The position numbers and the translations under genes are program-made. The notes under the pieces were generated by a model. That model was given only the letters and a program-made list of their open reading frames with translations. It was not told the origin of the DNA and ran no database searches. DNA of 64,000 nucleotides from Pseudarthrobacter sp. ATCC 49987 (GTDB lineage: Bacteria > Actinomycetota > Actinomycetes > Actinomycetales > Micrococcaceae), in NCBI RefSeq assembly GCF_009928425.1, contig NZ_JAABNS010000001.1, positions 2,666,001-2,730,000 on the forward strand. The letters are read 5' to 3'. Shown here piece after piece: positions 25,280 to 33,069 of this stretch. Every line of letters starts with the position of its first letter. The stretch's first letter is position 1.

Positions 25280-25729
25280 TCAGTGGGAGCCGTGCAGGGC
25301 GGCGGCCAGCCGGCTCAGCGTTTCGCGGAGCTGGTCAAGTTCTGCCGGCGAGAGCCCGGCGGCGTCTGCGAGCCGCTGCGGGATGCCGGTGGCCCGGGCG
25401 CTGAGGGCGGAGCCGGCGTCGGTCAGGAAGACCTCAACCCTGCGCTCGTCCGTGGCGGACCGGCGCCGCTCCACGAGGCCCAGGGACTCGAGCCGCTTGA
25501 GCAAGGGGGACAGCGTGCCCGAGTCCAGCCCCAGCTCCTCCCCCAGCCCGCGGACGCTGCGCGGTTCCTCTTCCCAGAGGACCAGCATGACGAGGTACTG
25601 CGGGTACGTAAGGCCCAGCTCCTCGAGCATCGGCCGGTACGCCGCCGTGGCGGCCCGCGACGCCGAGTACATGGCGAAGCACAGCTGCCGGTCCAGGCGG
25701 GGGGCGTTGAGGCGCGGGGCGTCGGTCAT
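25280..25729 (-). CDS. ohrR: MarR-family peroxide-sensing repressor OhrR
   Basis: This is a winged-helix repressor that releases DNA when its N-terminal cysteine is oxidised by organic hydroperoxides. The sensing Cys17 lies in LDRQLCFAMYSASRA, the usual OhrR position. The DNA-binding part includes LTYPQYLVMLVLWEE and LDSGTLSPLLKRLESLGLV, followed by the wing RRRSATDERRVEV. Length is 149 residues from the ATG at 25729; a longer open frame exists upstream but runs through the operator. It is transcribed first in the operon and should repress itself. Confidence 0.9.
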   Translation of the reverse strand: MTDAPRLNAPRLDRQLCFAMYSASRAATAAYRPMLEELGLTYPQYLVMLVLWEEEPRSVRGLGEELGLDSGTLSPLLKRLESLGLVERRRSATDERRVEVFLTDAGSALSARATGIPQRLADAAGLSPAELDQLRETLSRLAAALHGSH

Positions 25730-25744
25730 GACTCTACGATAGCT

Positions 25745-25759
25745 CACAATTAAATTGTG
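25745..25759. promoter_or_regulatory. OhrR operator (ohr box)
   Basis: CACAATT-A-AATTGTG is a perfect 7-bp inverted repeat, 15 bp upstream of the ohrR start. It matches the known OhrR site type (TACAATT-AATTGTA) in core and AT content, and stands out from the GC-rich surroundings. Confidence 0.8.
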
Positions 25760-25790
25760 CACAACTCAAAACGGCCGGCCGGTACACGCC

Positions 25791-25845
25791 GAGGTGAGAG
25801 TTCGCGCCCATGGAGCGCCCAACAATGGGCGCGAAGTCTCACCTC
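25791..25845. repeat. Long intergenic palindrome
   Basis: GAGGTGAGA-G-TTCGCGCCCAT (25791-25811) pairs with ATGGGCGCGAA-G-TCTCACCTC (25825-25845). The arms are 21 nt with a single central G/G mismatch, and the loop is 13 nt. It lies between the divergently placed ohrR promoter and the end of the M20 gene. On the minus strand it precedes ohrR; on both strands it would fold into a stable hairpin. No T-run follows. Confidence 0.75.
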
Positions 25846-25879
25846 GACGGCGGCACGGAACGGCAGGGGGTTTACCCCG

Positions 25880-27079
25880 CTAGAGGTCGCGGAGGGTGCG
25901 CAGGGCTGCTGCGGTGAGGACCTTGACGCCCAGGCCCAGGGCGCGTTCGTCCAGGATGTAGTCGCCGCGGTGCAGGTCGTACTCCTCGCCGCCGGGGGTC
26001 TTGGTGCCGAGGCGCATCATGGCGCCCGGGAGGTCGGCCAGGAACCAGGCAAAGTCTTCCCCGCCCATGGACTGGGGGGTCAGGACCACGGCGCCTTCAC
26101 CGATCTCGGCGCGCGCTGCGGCCTCGATCAGGGCGGTCTCGTGTTCGGAGTTCACCACGGGAGGCACGCCGCGGGTGTGCTCCAGGTGGACGTCGACACC
26201 GTACGGTGCCGCAATCTGCTGGATGACCTCGTCGAGGATTTCACCCGCGCTGTGCCAGGCGTCGCGGTCGAGGCAGCGCATGGTGCCGGCCATGTAGCCG
26301 CTGGCCGGGATTGCGTTGGGTGCGGAGCCGGCGGAGATGTGGCCCCAGACCACGGACACGCCGCTGCGGACATCGACGCGGCGGGAGAGCACGGCCGGAA
26401 CGTTGACCGCGATCTGCGCCAGGGCAAAGACGAGTTCTTCGGTCAGGTGCGGGCGTGAGGTGTGGCCGCCGCGGCCGTTCAGTTCGATCTTGATCGTGTC
26501 CGAGGCGGAGGTGATGGCGCCGATCCGGGTGCCGATCTTGCCCACCTCGATCCGGGGATCGCAGTGCAGCGCGAAGATCCGGGGAACGCCGTCGAGGACA
26601 CCCTGCTCGATGCAGCTCTGGGCCCCGCCGGGCATGGTTTCCTCGGCCGGCTGGAAGATGATCCGCACGGTACCGCGCAGCGGCGACTCCTCGTGCATCC
26701 GCTGCAGGACCAGGGCCGCGCCGAGCATGGTGGCGGTGTGGACGTCGTGGCCGCAGGCGTGGGTGACGCCGTGGTTCTTTGAGGCGAACGGAAGGCCCGT
26801 CTCCTCGATGATGGGCAGGGCGTCAATGTCGCCGCGGAGGGCGGTGGCGATCGGGCCCTCCCCGATGTCCACCGTCAGGCCCGTTCCTTCGAGGCGCCGG
26901 GGCTTGAGGCCCGCTTCCTCGAGTCGCCTTGCGAGCTTGTCCGTGGTGCGGAACTCCTTGAAGGAGAGCTCCGGGTGCGCATGCAAGTCCCGGCGGAAGG
27001 CAATCAGCTCCGGCAGGAGAGGCTCGAGCCACGGCCCCACCAGTGTGGTGGGCTCAGCTTCAGTAGAGTAGTTACGCAC
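25880..27079 (-). CDS. M20-family metal-dependent amidohydrolase
   Basis: This is a cytoplasmic M20D-type hydrolase of the hippurate/indole-acetyl-amino-acid/N-acyl-amino-acid amidohydrolase group. Metal-binding motifs are visible: THACGHDVHTATMLGAA, IIFQPAEETMPGGAQ and FALHCDPRIEVGKIG. SMGGEDFAWFLADLPGAMMRLG near the C-terminus holds the last ligand region. Length 399 residues. The exact acyl-amino-acid substrate cannot be told. It is a single gene, flanked by the palindrome downstream and manC upstream. Confidence 0.88.
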   Translation of the reverse strand: MRNYSTEAEPTTLVGPWLEPLLPELIAFRRDLHAHPELSFKEFRTTDKLARRLEEAGLKPRRLEGTGLTVDIGEGPIATALRGDIDALPIIEETGLPFASKNHGVTHACGHDVHTATMLGAALVLQRMHEESPLRGTVRIIFQPAEETMPGGAQSCIEQGVLDGVPRIFALHCDPRIEVGKIGTRIGAITSASDTIKIELNGRGGHTSRPHLTEELVFALAQIAVNVPAVLSRRVDVRSGVSVVWGHISAGSAPNAIPASGYMAGTMRCLDRDAWHSAGEILDEVIQQIAAPYGVDVHLEHTRGVPPVVNSEHETALIEAAARAEIGEGAVVLTPQSMGGEDFAWFLADLPGAMMRLGTKTPGGEEYDLHRGDYILDERALGLGVKVLTAAALRTLRDL

Positions 27080-27144
27080 GGAATAACTCTAGCGAGCGAA
27101 CAAATAATAGCGTCATCGCGTACGGCGCGTTACGGCCCGGCAAA

Positions 27145-28302
27145 CTAGAGGACGTCGGTGTCGCCACTGGCCTTCAGGGCGTCCACGGCCTGCTTCACGC
27201 GCTGCGAGTGTTCCTTGTGCATCACGAGCAAGGCGTCAGGGGTATCCACCACCACCACGTCCTTGATCCCGATCAGCGCGATCACACGCTTGGTATCGGA
27301 GACCACCACACCGCTGGCGTCCTCCGTGAAGACACGGGCACCCTCACCGATCACGGTGACGTCCTTGACTTCCTTGGCGCTGTTGAGCCGGCCCACCGAG
27401 GCAAAGTCCCCGACGTCGTCCCAGCGGAAGGTGCCGGGTACGACGGCGACGTCGCCGGCGGCGGCGGCAGGTTCGGCCACAGCGTAGTCAATCGCAATTT
27501 TCGGCAGGGTGGGCCACACGCGCACCTTGACCTCGTCGCGCTGCGGGGTATCCCAGGCCTTGGCGATTTCCTGCACACCGGCGAAGAGCTCGGGCTGGTT
27601 GGCTTCGAGGTGCTTGAGCATCAGCGCGACGGGCGCCACGAACATACCGGCATTCCAGAGGTATTCGCCGCTGTCGAGGTACTCCTGGGCGACCTCTTCG
27701 CTGGGCTTCTCCACAAACTCGACGACGGCCTGGGCGCTGGGCGCCCCGTCCACGCCGAGGTTCTTTCCGGCCCGGATGTAGCCGAAGCCGGTGGAGGCGT
27801 GGGTGGGCTTGATGCCGATCGTGACGATCTTGCCGGCCGCGGCCGCGTGGATGGCCTCCCTGACGGCCTCGTGGAACAACTCGTCGGGGCTGATCACCTG
27901 GTCAGCGGCGAAGGAGCCCATGATGGTGTCAGGATCGCGCTCGTGCAGGATGGCGGCGGCCAAACCGATGGCGGCGCCGGAGTCTTTGGGCTCGCTCTCG
28001 AGCACGAGGTCGGCGTCGTCAATCTCGGGGAGCTGGCGGCAGACCGCGTCCCGGTGGGCCATTCCGGTCACCACGAGCATGTGCTTGCCGGCGAGCGGCT
28101 CGAGCCGGTCGTAGGTGGACCTCAGGAGGGTACTGCCCGAGCCCGTGAGGTCGTGGAGGAACTTGGGGGCTGCTGCTCGCGACAGGGGCCAGAGGCGGGT
28201 CCCCACTCCGCCTGCCGGAATCACCGCAATGAATCGGCTCAGGGCCGAGCCCTGCGCCGAACCCTGCAGTGTGTCCTGGCTTGTCACTTTGTCTGTAGTC
28301 AT
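27145..28302 (-). CDS. manC: Mannose-1-phosphate guanylyltransferase
   Basis: This nucleotidyltransferase makes GDP-mannose from GTP and mannose-1-phosphate for glycolipid, glycan and protein mannosylation. The pyrophosphorylase motif is IPAGGVGTRLWPLSR, and VVEFVEKPSEEVA is the sugar-binding motif. GNMAH-like VVTGMAHRDAV and GSFAADQVI are further landmarks. Length 385 residues from the ATG at 28302, which precedes the conserved domain. The phosphomannose isomerase domain found in bifunctional ManC is absent. Confidence 0.88.
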   Translation of the reverse strand: MTTDKVTSQDTLQGSAQGSALSRFIAVIPAGGVGTRLWPLSRAAAPKFLHDLTGSGSTLLRSTYDRLEPLAGKHMLVVTGMAHRDAVCRQLPEIDDADLVLESEPKDSGAAIGLAAAILHERDPDTIMGSFAADQVISPDELFHEAVREAIHAAAAGKIVTIGIKPTHASTGFGYIRAGKNLGVDGAPSAQAVVEFVEKPSEEVAQEYLDSGEYLWNAGMFVAPVALMLKHLEANQPELFAGVQEIAKAWDTPQRDEVKVRVWPTLPKIAIDYAVAEPAAAAGDVAVVPGTFRWDDVGDFASVGRLNSAKEVKDVTVIGEGARVFTEDASGVVVSDTKRVIALIGIKDVVVVDTPDALLVMHKEHSQRVKQAVDALKASGDTDVL

Positions 28303-28617
28303 CACCGCTACTTTAGCCGAACGTGCTGTGCCGGCCCTTGATGCCGTGTCGGAGGGGCACGGCACAGCCCTCCCGGGCTCCCATCTTTAAGAAACTCTTT
28401 AGGCAATGGCGCTGCCCCCGCGCAGTCCAGAGAATGTGGTGTTCGTCTCAAAAGGAGTCGAAAAGCCTGCCGGGCGTCGTCACCAACGGGTGGCTGAATT
28501 GAATAAGCTGTGAGCGAAGCCTAGATTTAGGCTTGAGTTTATGAGTGCTCTCGCAGCAGGCGTTCCCCCCGCGTGGATCCCATGCCAGCGCCGCTGTGTT
28601 GCAGGGAGGTTTATTCA
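28303..28617. promoter_or_regulatory. Divergent promoter region between manC and sdhC
   Basis: This 315-bp gap has no gene. It must hold the promoters of manC (minus) and of sdhCDAB (plus). A perfect inverted repeat AAGCCTA-GATT-TAGGCTT at 28517-28534, 84 bp upstream of sdhC, is an operator candidate. No clear -35/-10 pair could be assigned. Confidence 0.45.
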
Positions 28618-28998
28618 GTGCCGACAAAACCAGCTGGCACCTTGTACCGCGGCCGTGAAGGCATGTGGTCCTGGGTTGGACACCGCATTACCGGTGTAGT
28701 GATCTTTTTCTTCTTGTTGGTCCATGTGCTGGACACCTCACTGGTGCGTGTGTCCCCCGAGGCCTACACCGCCGTGATTGGTGCCTACAAGAACCCCCTG
28801 ATGGCCCTGGGTGAAACGGGCCTTGTCGCAGCGATTGTGTTCCACGCCTTCAACGGCCTGCGGATCATCGCCGTCGACTTCTGGAAGAAGGGCGCGAAGT
28901 ACCAGCGCCAGATGCTGTGGACGGTGCTCATTCTTTGGGTAGTCGTCATGGTGGGCTTCTCCATCCGCCACCTTTCCCTCGCCCTTGGAGGTCACTAG
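28618..28998 (+). CDS. sdhC: Succinate dehydrogenase cytochrome b556 subunit
   Basis: This is a membrane anchor subunit of complex II that helps bind heme b and quinone. Three hydrophobic helices are visible: VIFFFLLVHVLDTSLV, LGETGLVAAIVFHAFNGL and LILWVVVMVGFSI. The signature region is MWSWVGHRITGV. The start is GTG at 28618 with GGGAGG about 10 nt upstream, giving 126 residues; an earlier in-frame start looks less likely. It is the first gene of sdhCDAB. Confidence 0.9.
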   Translation: MPTKPAGTLYRGREGMWSWVGHRITGVVIFFFLLVHVLDTSLVRVSPEAYTAVIGAYKNPLMALGETGLVAAIVFHAFNGLRIIAVDFWKKGAKYQRQMLWTVLILWVVVMVGFSIRHLSLALGGH

Positions 28999-29000
28999 CC

Positions 29001-29486
29001 ATGAGTGCAACTGAAATTCAGAGCCCACGCAGTGCCGCAAAGATCGGCAGCAACCGGATTGCGCCGCAGTACCGCCGCCACGGCGGTTCCAAGGGGAACT
29101 TCGAAATGCTCGCATGGCTCTTCATGCGGCTTTCCGGTGTGGTCCTGGTTGTCCTGATCTTCGGGCACCTGGCCGTCAACCTGCTGGTGGGCGAGGGCAT
29201 CCACGCCATCGACTTCGGCTTTGTGGCCGGCAAGTGGGCCGACCCGTTCTGGCAGATCTGGGACCTCGCCATGCTGTGGCTGGCCATGCTGCACGGCACC
29301 AACGGTGTGCGCACCATCATCAACGATTACGCCGAGAAGGACGCCACTCGCCTGTGGCTGAAGATCGTGCTGTACGCGGCCACCACCGCCATCATCATCC
29401 TCGGCACGATGGTCATCTTCACCTTTGACCCGTGCCCCGTGGTCAACGGTGTCCAGCTGCCCGGCGGATTCTGCCCCGCGCCGTAG
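29001..29486 (+). CDS. sdhD: Succinate dehydrogenase hydrophobic membrane anchor subunit
   Basis: This is the second membrane anchor of complex II, 161 residues. A polar N-terminus of about 35 residues is followed by three helices: LFMRLSGVVLVVLIFGHLAVN, AMLWLAMLHGTNGVRTII and IVLYAATTAIIILGTMVIF. The His residues in FGHLAVN and MLHGTNG suit heme ligation. The ATG at 29001 lies 2 bp after the sdhC stop, with GGAGG just upstream. A 125-bp gap separates it from sdhA. Confidence 0.9.
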   Translation: MSATEIQSPRSAAKIGSNRIAPQYRRHGGSKGNFEMLAWLFMRLSGVVLVVLIFGHLAVNLLVGEGIHAIDFGFVAGKWADPFWQIWDLAMLWLAMLHGTNGVRTIINDYAEKDATRLWLKIVLYAATTAIIILGTMVIFTFDPCPVVNGVQLPGGFCPAP

Positions 29487-29611
29487 CGGCGCAGCCCCAG
29501 CGGCACCCGAACATTGCCTGCCAGTGCAGGCACGGGATTTCCACGAGGTTTCACCGGGCCTGCTCCGCCGGCCGGTGTTGTTAGCGAATTTTGAGAGAAA
29601 GAGCGTCTGGT

Positions 29612-31411
29612 ATGCAGGTCCATAAGTACGACGTCGTCATCGTCGGTGCCGGTGGCGCCGGGATGCGCGCGGCGATCGAATCAGGTCAGCGCGCCAAAAC
29701 AGCAGTACTGACCAAGCTGTACCCCACCCGCTCCCACACCGGCGCGGCGCAGGGCGGCATGTGCGCAGCCCTGGCCAACGTCGAAGAGGACAACTGGGAG
29801 TGGCACACCTTCGACACCATCAAGGGCGGCGACTACCTGGTTGACCAGGACGCCGCCGAGGTCATGGCGAAGGAAGCGATCGACGCCGTCCTGGACCTGG
29901 AAAAGATGGGCCTGCCGTTCAACCGCACGCCCGAAGGCCGGATTGACCAGCGCCGCTTCGGCGGCCACACCCGCGACCACGGCAAGGCCCCGGTCCGCCG
30001 TGCGTGCTACGCCGCCGACCGCACCGGCCACATGATCCTGCAGACCCTGTACCAAAACTGCGTCAAGCACAACGTTGAGTTCTACAACGAGTACTACGTC
30101 CTTGACCTGCTCACGGTCGAGGAGGACGCTGTCCGCGAGGACGGCACGCCGTACAAGCAGAAGCGCGTTGCCGGCGTCGTGTCCTACGACCTCGCCTCCG
30201 GCGAGCTGCACGTCTTCCAGGCCAAGTCCGTGGTGTTCGCCTCCGGCGGCGCGGGCAAGGTCTTCAAGACCACGTCCAACGCCCACACCCTGACCGGTGA
30301 CGGCATGGGCATCGCGTTCCGCCGCGGTATCCCCCTGGAGGACATGGAATTCTTCCAGTTCCACCCGACAGGCCTCGCCGGCCTGGGCATCCTGCTCTCC
30401 GAGGCCGCCCGCGGCGAAGGCGCGATCCTGCGCAACTCCGAGGGTGAACGCTTCATGGAGCGCTACGCCCCCACCATCAAGGACCTCGCCCCCCGCGACA
30501 TTGTGGCCCGCTCCATGGCCAACGAGGTCAGGGAGGGACGCGGCTGCGGCCCGAACAAGGACTACGTCCTGCTGGACCTGACGCACCTTGAGCCGGCACA
30601 CATCGACGCCAAGCTGCCGGACATCACCGAGTTCGCCCGCACCTACCTGGGTGTCGAGCCGTACACGGAGCCGGTGCCGGTCTTCCCGACGGCGCACTAC
30701 GCCATGGGCGGCATCCCCACCAACATCAGCGCCGAGGTGCTCCAGGACAACGACACCGTGGTCCCGGGACTCTACGCCGCCGGTGAGGTTGCCTGCGTCT
30801 CCGTGCACGGCTCCAACCGCCTGGGCACCAACTCGCTCCTGGACATCAACGTCTTCGGCAAGCGCGCCGGCATCGCCGCCGCGGAGTACGCCAAGACCGC
30901 CGACTTCGTGGATCTCCCGGGTGACCCGGAGGCCTACACCCTGGACCTCCTGAACCACGTCCGCACCTCTGACGGCACTGAGAAGGTCGCTGCGATCCGC
31001 AAGGAACTGCAGGACACGATGGATGCCAACATGCAGGTGTTCCGCACCGCCGACACGCTGAACCAGGTCCTGACGGACATCGCGTCCTTCGAGGAGCGGT
31101 ACCAGCGCATCAGCGTCCAGGACAAGGGCAAGCGCTTCAACCTCGACCTGCTCGAGGCCGTGGAGCTGGGCTTCCTGCTGGAGCTCGCCAAGGTCATGAC
31201 CGTGGCGGCTCTGCACCGCGAGGAATCCCGTGGCGGCCACTTCCGCGAGGACTTCCCCGAGCGCGACGACGAAAAATTCATGAAGCACTCCATGGCGTAC
31301 AAGGATGAGCATGCTCCGGCGGATGGTTCCGCGGAGGCCATTGCGGGCATCCGGCTGGCCACCAAACCGGTGGTCTTTACGCGTTACGAGCCGATGGTGA
31401 GGAAGTACTAA
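29612..31411 (+). CDS. sdhA: Succinate dehydrogenase flavoprotein subunit
   Basis: This is the catalytic subunit of complex II, oxidising succinate to fumarate with covalent FAD. Landmarks are the N-terminal VVIVGAGGAGMRAAIE, the flavin-attachment region TRSHTGAAQGGMCA, FHPTGLAGLGIL, the active-site RGCGPNKDYVLLDLTH region, HYAMGGIPT, and SVHGSNRLGTNSLLDINVFG. Length is 599 residues from the ATG at 29612 (MQVHKYDVV), with GAGAAAGAG upstream. It is followed 1 bp later by sdhB. Confidence 0.97.
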   Translation: MQVHKYDVVIVGAGGAGMRAAIESGQRAKTAVLTKLYPTRSHTGAAQGGMCAALANVEEDNWEWHTFDTIKGGDYLVDQDAAEVMAKEAIDAVLDLEKMGLPFNRTPEGRIDQRRFGGHTRDHGKAPVRRACYAADRTGHMILQTLYQNCVKHNVEFYNEYYVLDLLTVEEDAVREDGTPYKQKRVAGVVSYDLASGELHVFQAKSVVFASGGAGKVFKTTSNAHTLTGDGMGIAFRRGIPLEDMEFFQFHPTGLAGLGILLSEAARGEGAILRNSEGERFMERYAPTIKDLAPRDIVARSMANEVREGRGCGPNKDYVLLDLTHLEPAHIDAKLPDITEFARTYLGVEPYTEPVPVFPTAHYAMGGIPTNISAEVLQDNDTVVPGLYAAGEVACVSVHGSNRLGTNSLLDINVFGKRAGIAAAEYAKTADFVDLPGDPEAYTLDLLNHVRTSDGTEKVAAIRKELQDTMDANMQVFRTADTLNQVLTDIASFEERYQRISVQDKGKRFNLDLLEAVELGFLLELAKVMTVAALHREESRGGHFREDFPERDDEKFMKHSMAYKDEHAPADGSAEAIAGIRLATKPVVFTRYEPMVRKY

Positions 31412-31412
31412 G

Positions 31413-32195
31413 ATGACCGCTGAACTTGCTGAGCCAGCCTCCAAGATCGAACTGCCCGCCCACATCGGGGGCGGCGGGGACATCCCCTCCTTCGACGTCC
31501 ACCTGCGGGTGCGCCGCTACAACCCGGAGGTCTCCGACGAGTCCACCTGGGACGACTTCCACGTGACCATGTACGGCACCGACCGTGTCCTTGACGCCCT
31601 GCACAAGATCAAGTGGGAAATCGACGGCAGCGTCTCCTTCCGCCGTTCCTGTGCCCACGGCGTCTGCGGTTCCGATGCCATGCGCATCAACGGCCGCAAC
31701 CGCCTCGCCTGCAAGACCCTGCTGAAGGACCTGGACACGTCCAAGCCCATCACGGTCGAGCCGATCAAGGGCCTGCCGGTGGAGAAGGACCTGATCGTGG
31801 ACATGGAACCGTTCTTCCAGTCCTTCCGCGAAGTCATGCCGTTCCTGATCAACCGCGGCCACGAGCCCACCAAGGAACGCCTGCAGTCCGCCGAGGACCG
31901 CGAGCGGTTCGACGACACCACCAAGTGCATCCTCTGCGCCGCGTGCACGTCGTCCTGCCCGGTGTTCTGGACCGACGGCCAGTACTTCGGCCCGGCGGCC
32001 ATCGTGAACGCGCACCGCTTCATCTTCGATTCCCGTGATGATGCCGGCGACATGCGCCTGGAGATCCTCAACGACAAGGAAGGCGTGTGGCGCTGCCGCA
32101 CCACCTTCAACTGCACCGAGGCATGCCCGCGCGGCATCCAGGTCACGCAGGCCATCGCTGAGGTCAAGCAGGCCATTCTGTCCCGCAAGATCTAG
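31413..32195 (+). CDS. sdhB: Succinate dehydrogenase iron-sulfur subunit
   Basis: This subunit carries electrons from the flavin to the membrane quinone. All three clusters are visible: the [2Fe-2S] site in FRRSCAHGVCGSD and LACKTL, the [4Fe-4S] site in CILCAACTSSCP, and the [3Fe-4S] region in CTEACPRGIQ. Length 260 residues, normal for the family. It closes the sdhCDAB operon and is followed by a strong hairpin. Confidence 0.97.
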   Translation: MTAELAEPASKIELPAHIGGGGDIPSFDVHLRVRRYNPEVSDESTWDDFHVTMYGTDRVLDALHKIKWEIDGSVSFRRSCAHGVCGSDAMRINGRNRLACKTLLKDLDTSKPITVEPIKGLPVEKDLIVDMEPFFQSFREVMPFLINRGHEPTKERLQSAEDRERFDDTTKCILCAACTSSCPVFWTDGQYFGPAAIVNAHRFIFDSRDDAGDMRLEILNDKEGVWRCRTTFNCTEACPRGIQVTQAIAEVKQAILSRKI

Positions 32196-32226
32196 CAACT
32201 GGTTCGCCAGAACTTAGACAACAGCA

Positions 32227-32270
32227 CGACGACGGCGCCTCCCACCTTCCCGGTGGGGGCGCCGTCGTCG
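32227..32270 (+). terminator. Hairpin terminator after sdhB
   Basis: CGACGACGGCGCC pairs perfectly with GGCGCCGTCGTCG (13 bp), with an inner CCCACC/GGTGGG stem. It starts 31 bp after the sdhB stop. No T-run follows. Confidence 0.7.
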
Positions 32271-32298
32271 TCGTCGGCCCCCTTATCGAAAGATCCAC

Positions 32299-33069
32299 GT
32301 GTCCCGCTCCGAAAAAGTCTCCTTCCAGGGTTCCACCGGTGAAATCCTCTCCGGCATCGTCGATGTCCCCGAGGGGCCTGTGAAAGGCTGGGGCGTCTTC
32401 TCGCACGGCTTCACGCTGGGCAAGGACAGCCCCTCGGCCTCGCGGATGTGCAAGGCTCTGGCGGACAACGGGGTGGGCATGCTCCGCTTCGACAACCTGG
32501 GCCTGGGCGAATCGGCCGGGCTGTGGTCGGAGGGCTCCTTCAGCCACAAGGTGGCGGACACCGTGAAGGCGGCCGAGTTCATTCGTGACTCGGGCCGGCC
32601 GGTTTCCCTGCTCGTGGGTCATTCCTTTGGCGGGGCCGCGGTGCTGGCGGCCGCACGGGAGATCCCGGAGCTCGACGCCGTGGCAACCGTGGGCGCCCCG
32701 TTCTCGCCCAAACACGTGGCCCACGTCTTTGACGCCGCGCTGGACCGGATCCTGAGCGAGGGAAGCGCCGAGGTGGACCTGGGCGGCAAGCGGGTGGCGA
32801 TCCGCCGGCATTTCGTGGAGGACCTGGAACACGCGGACCTGACGGACTGCATCCGGCAGCTGCACAAACCGCTGCTGGTGCTGCACTCCCCCACTGACAA
32901 CACCGTGGGCATCGAGAACGCCAGCACCATCTTCCAGACCGCACGCCATCCGCGCAGCTTCGTCTCGCTGGAGGGCTCCGACCACCTCCTGACCGGCAAG
33001 GGCCAGGCGGCTCGCGCCGCGAAGATTATTTCAGCCTGGGCCGACCAGTACCTCGACGCCACCGCGTAG
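32299..33069 (+). CDS. Alpha/beta-fold hydrolase
   Basis: This is a cytoplasmic serine hydrolase of unknown substrate. The nucleophile Ser109 sits in the elbow VGHSFGGAAV; the acid is probably the Asp in LHSPTDNTVG and the base the His in EGSDHLLTG. The oxyanion region is FSHGFTLGKDSPS. In many bacteria close relatives are fused to an OsmC-like domain; here only the hydrolase part is present (256 residues). The start is GTG. Its 3' end overlaps the convergent BrkB gene by 44 bp. Confidence 0.82.
   Translation: MSRSEKVSFQGSTGEILSGIVDVPEGPVKGWGVFSHGFTLGKDSPSASRMCKALADNGVGMLRFDNLGLGESAGLWSEGSFSHKVADTVKAAEFIRDSGRPVSLLVGHSFGGAAVLAAAREIPELDAVATVGAPFSPKHVAHVFDAALDRILSEGSAEVDLGGKRVAIRRHFVEDLEHADLTDCIRQLHKPLLVLHSPTDNTVGIENASTIFQTARHPRSFVSLEGSDHLLTGKGQAARAAKIISAWADQYLDATA

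Noticed and set aside
25751..25762. Longer OhrR starting upstream of 25729
   Set aside because: An in-frame start at 25762 would place the operator palindrome inside the coding sequence; the ATG at 25729 fits the usual OhrR length and Cys position.
29681..31483. 600-codon open frame on the minus strand
   Set aside because: It is fully antisense to sdhA.
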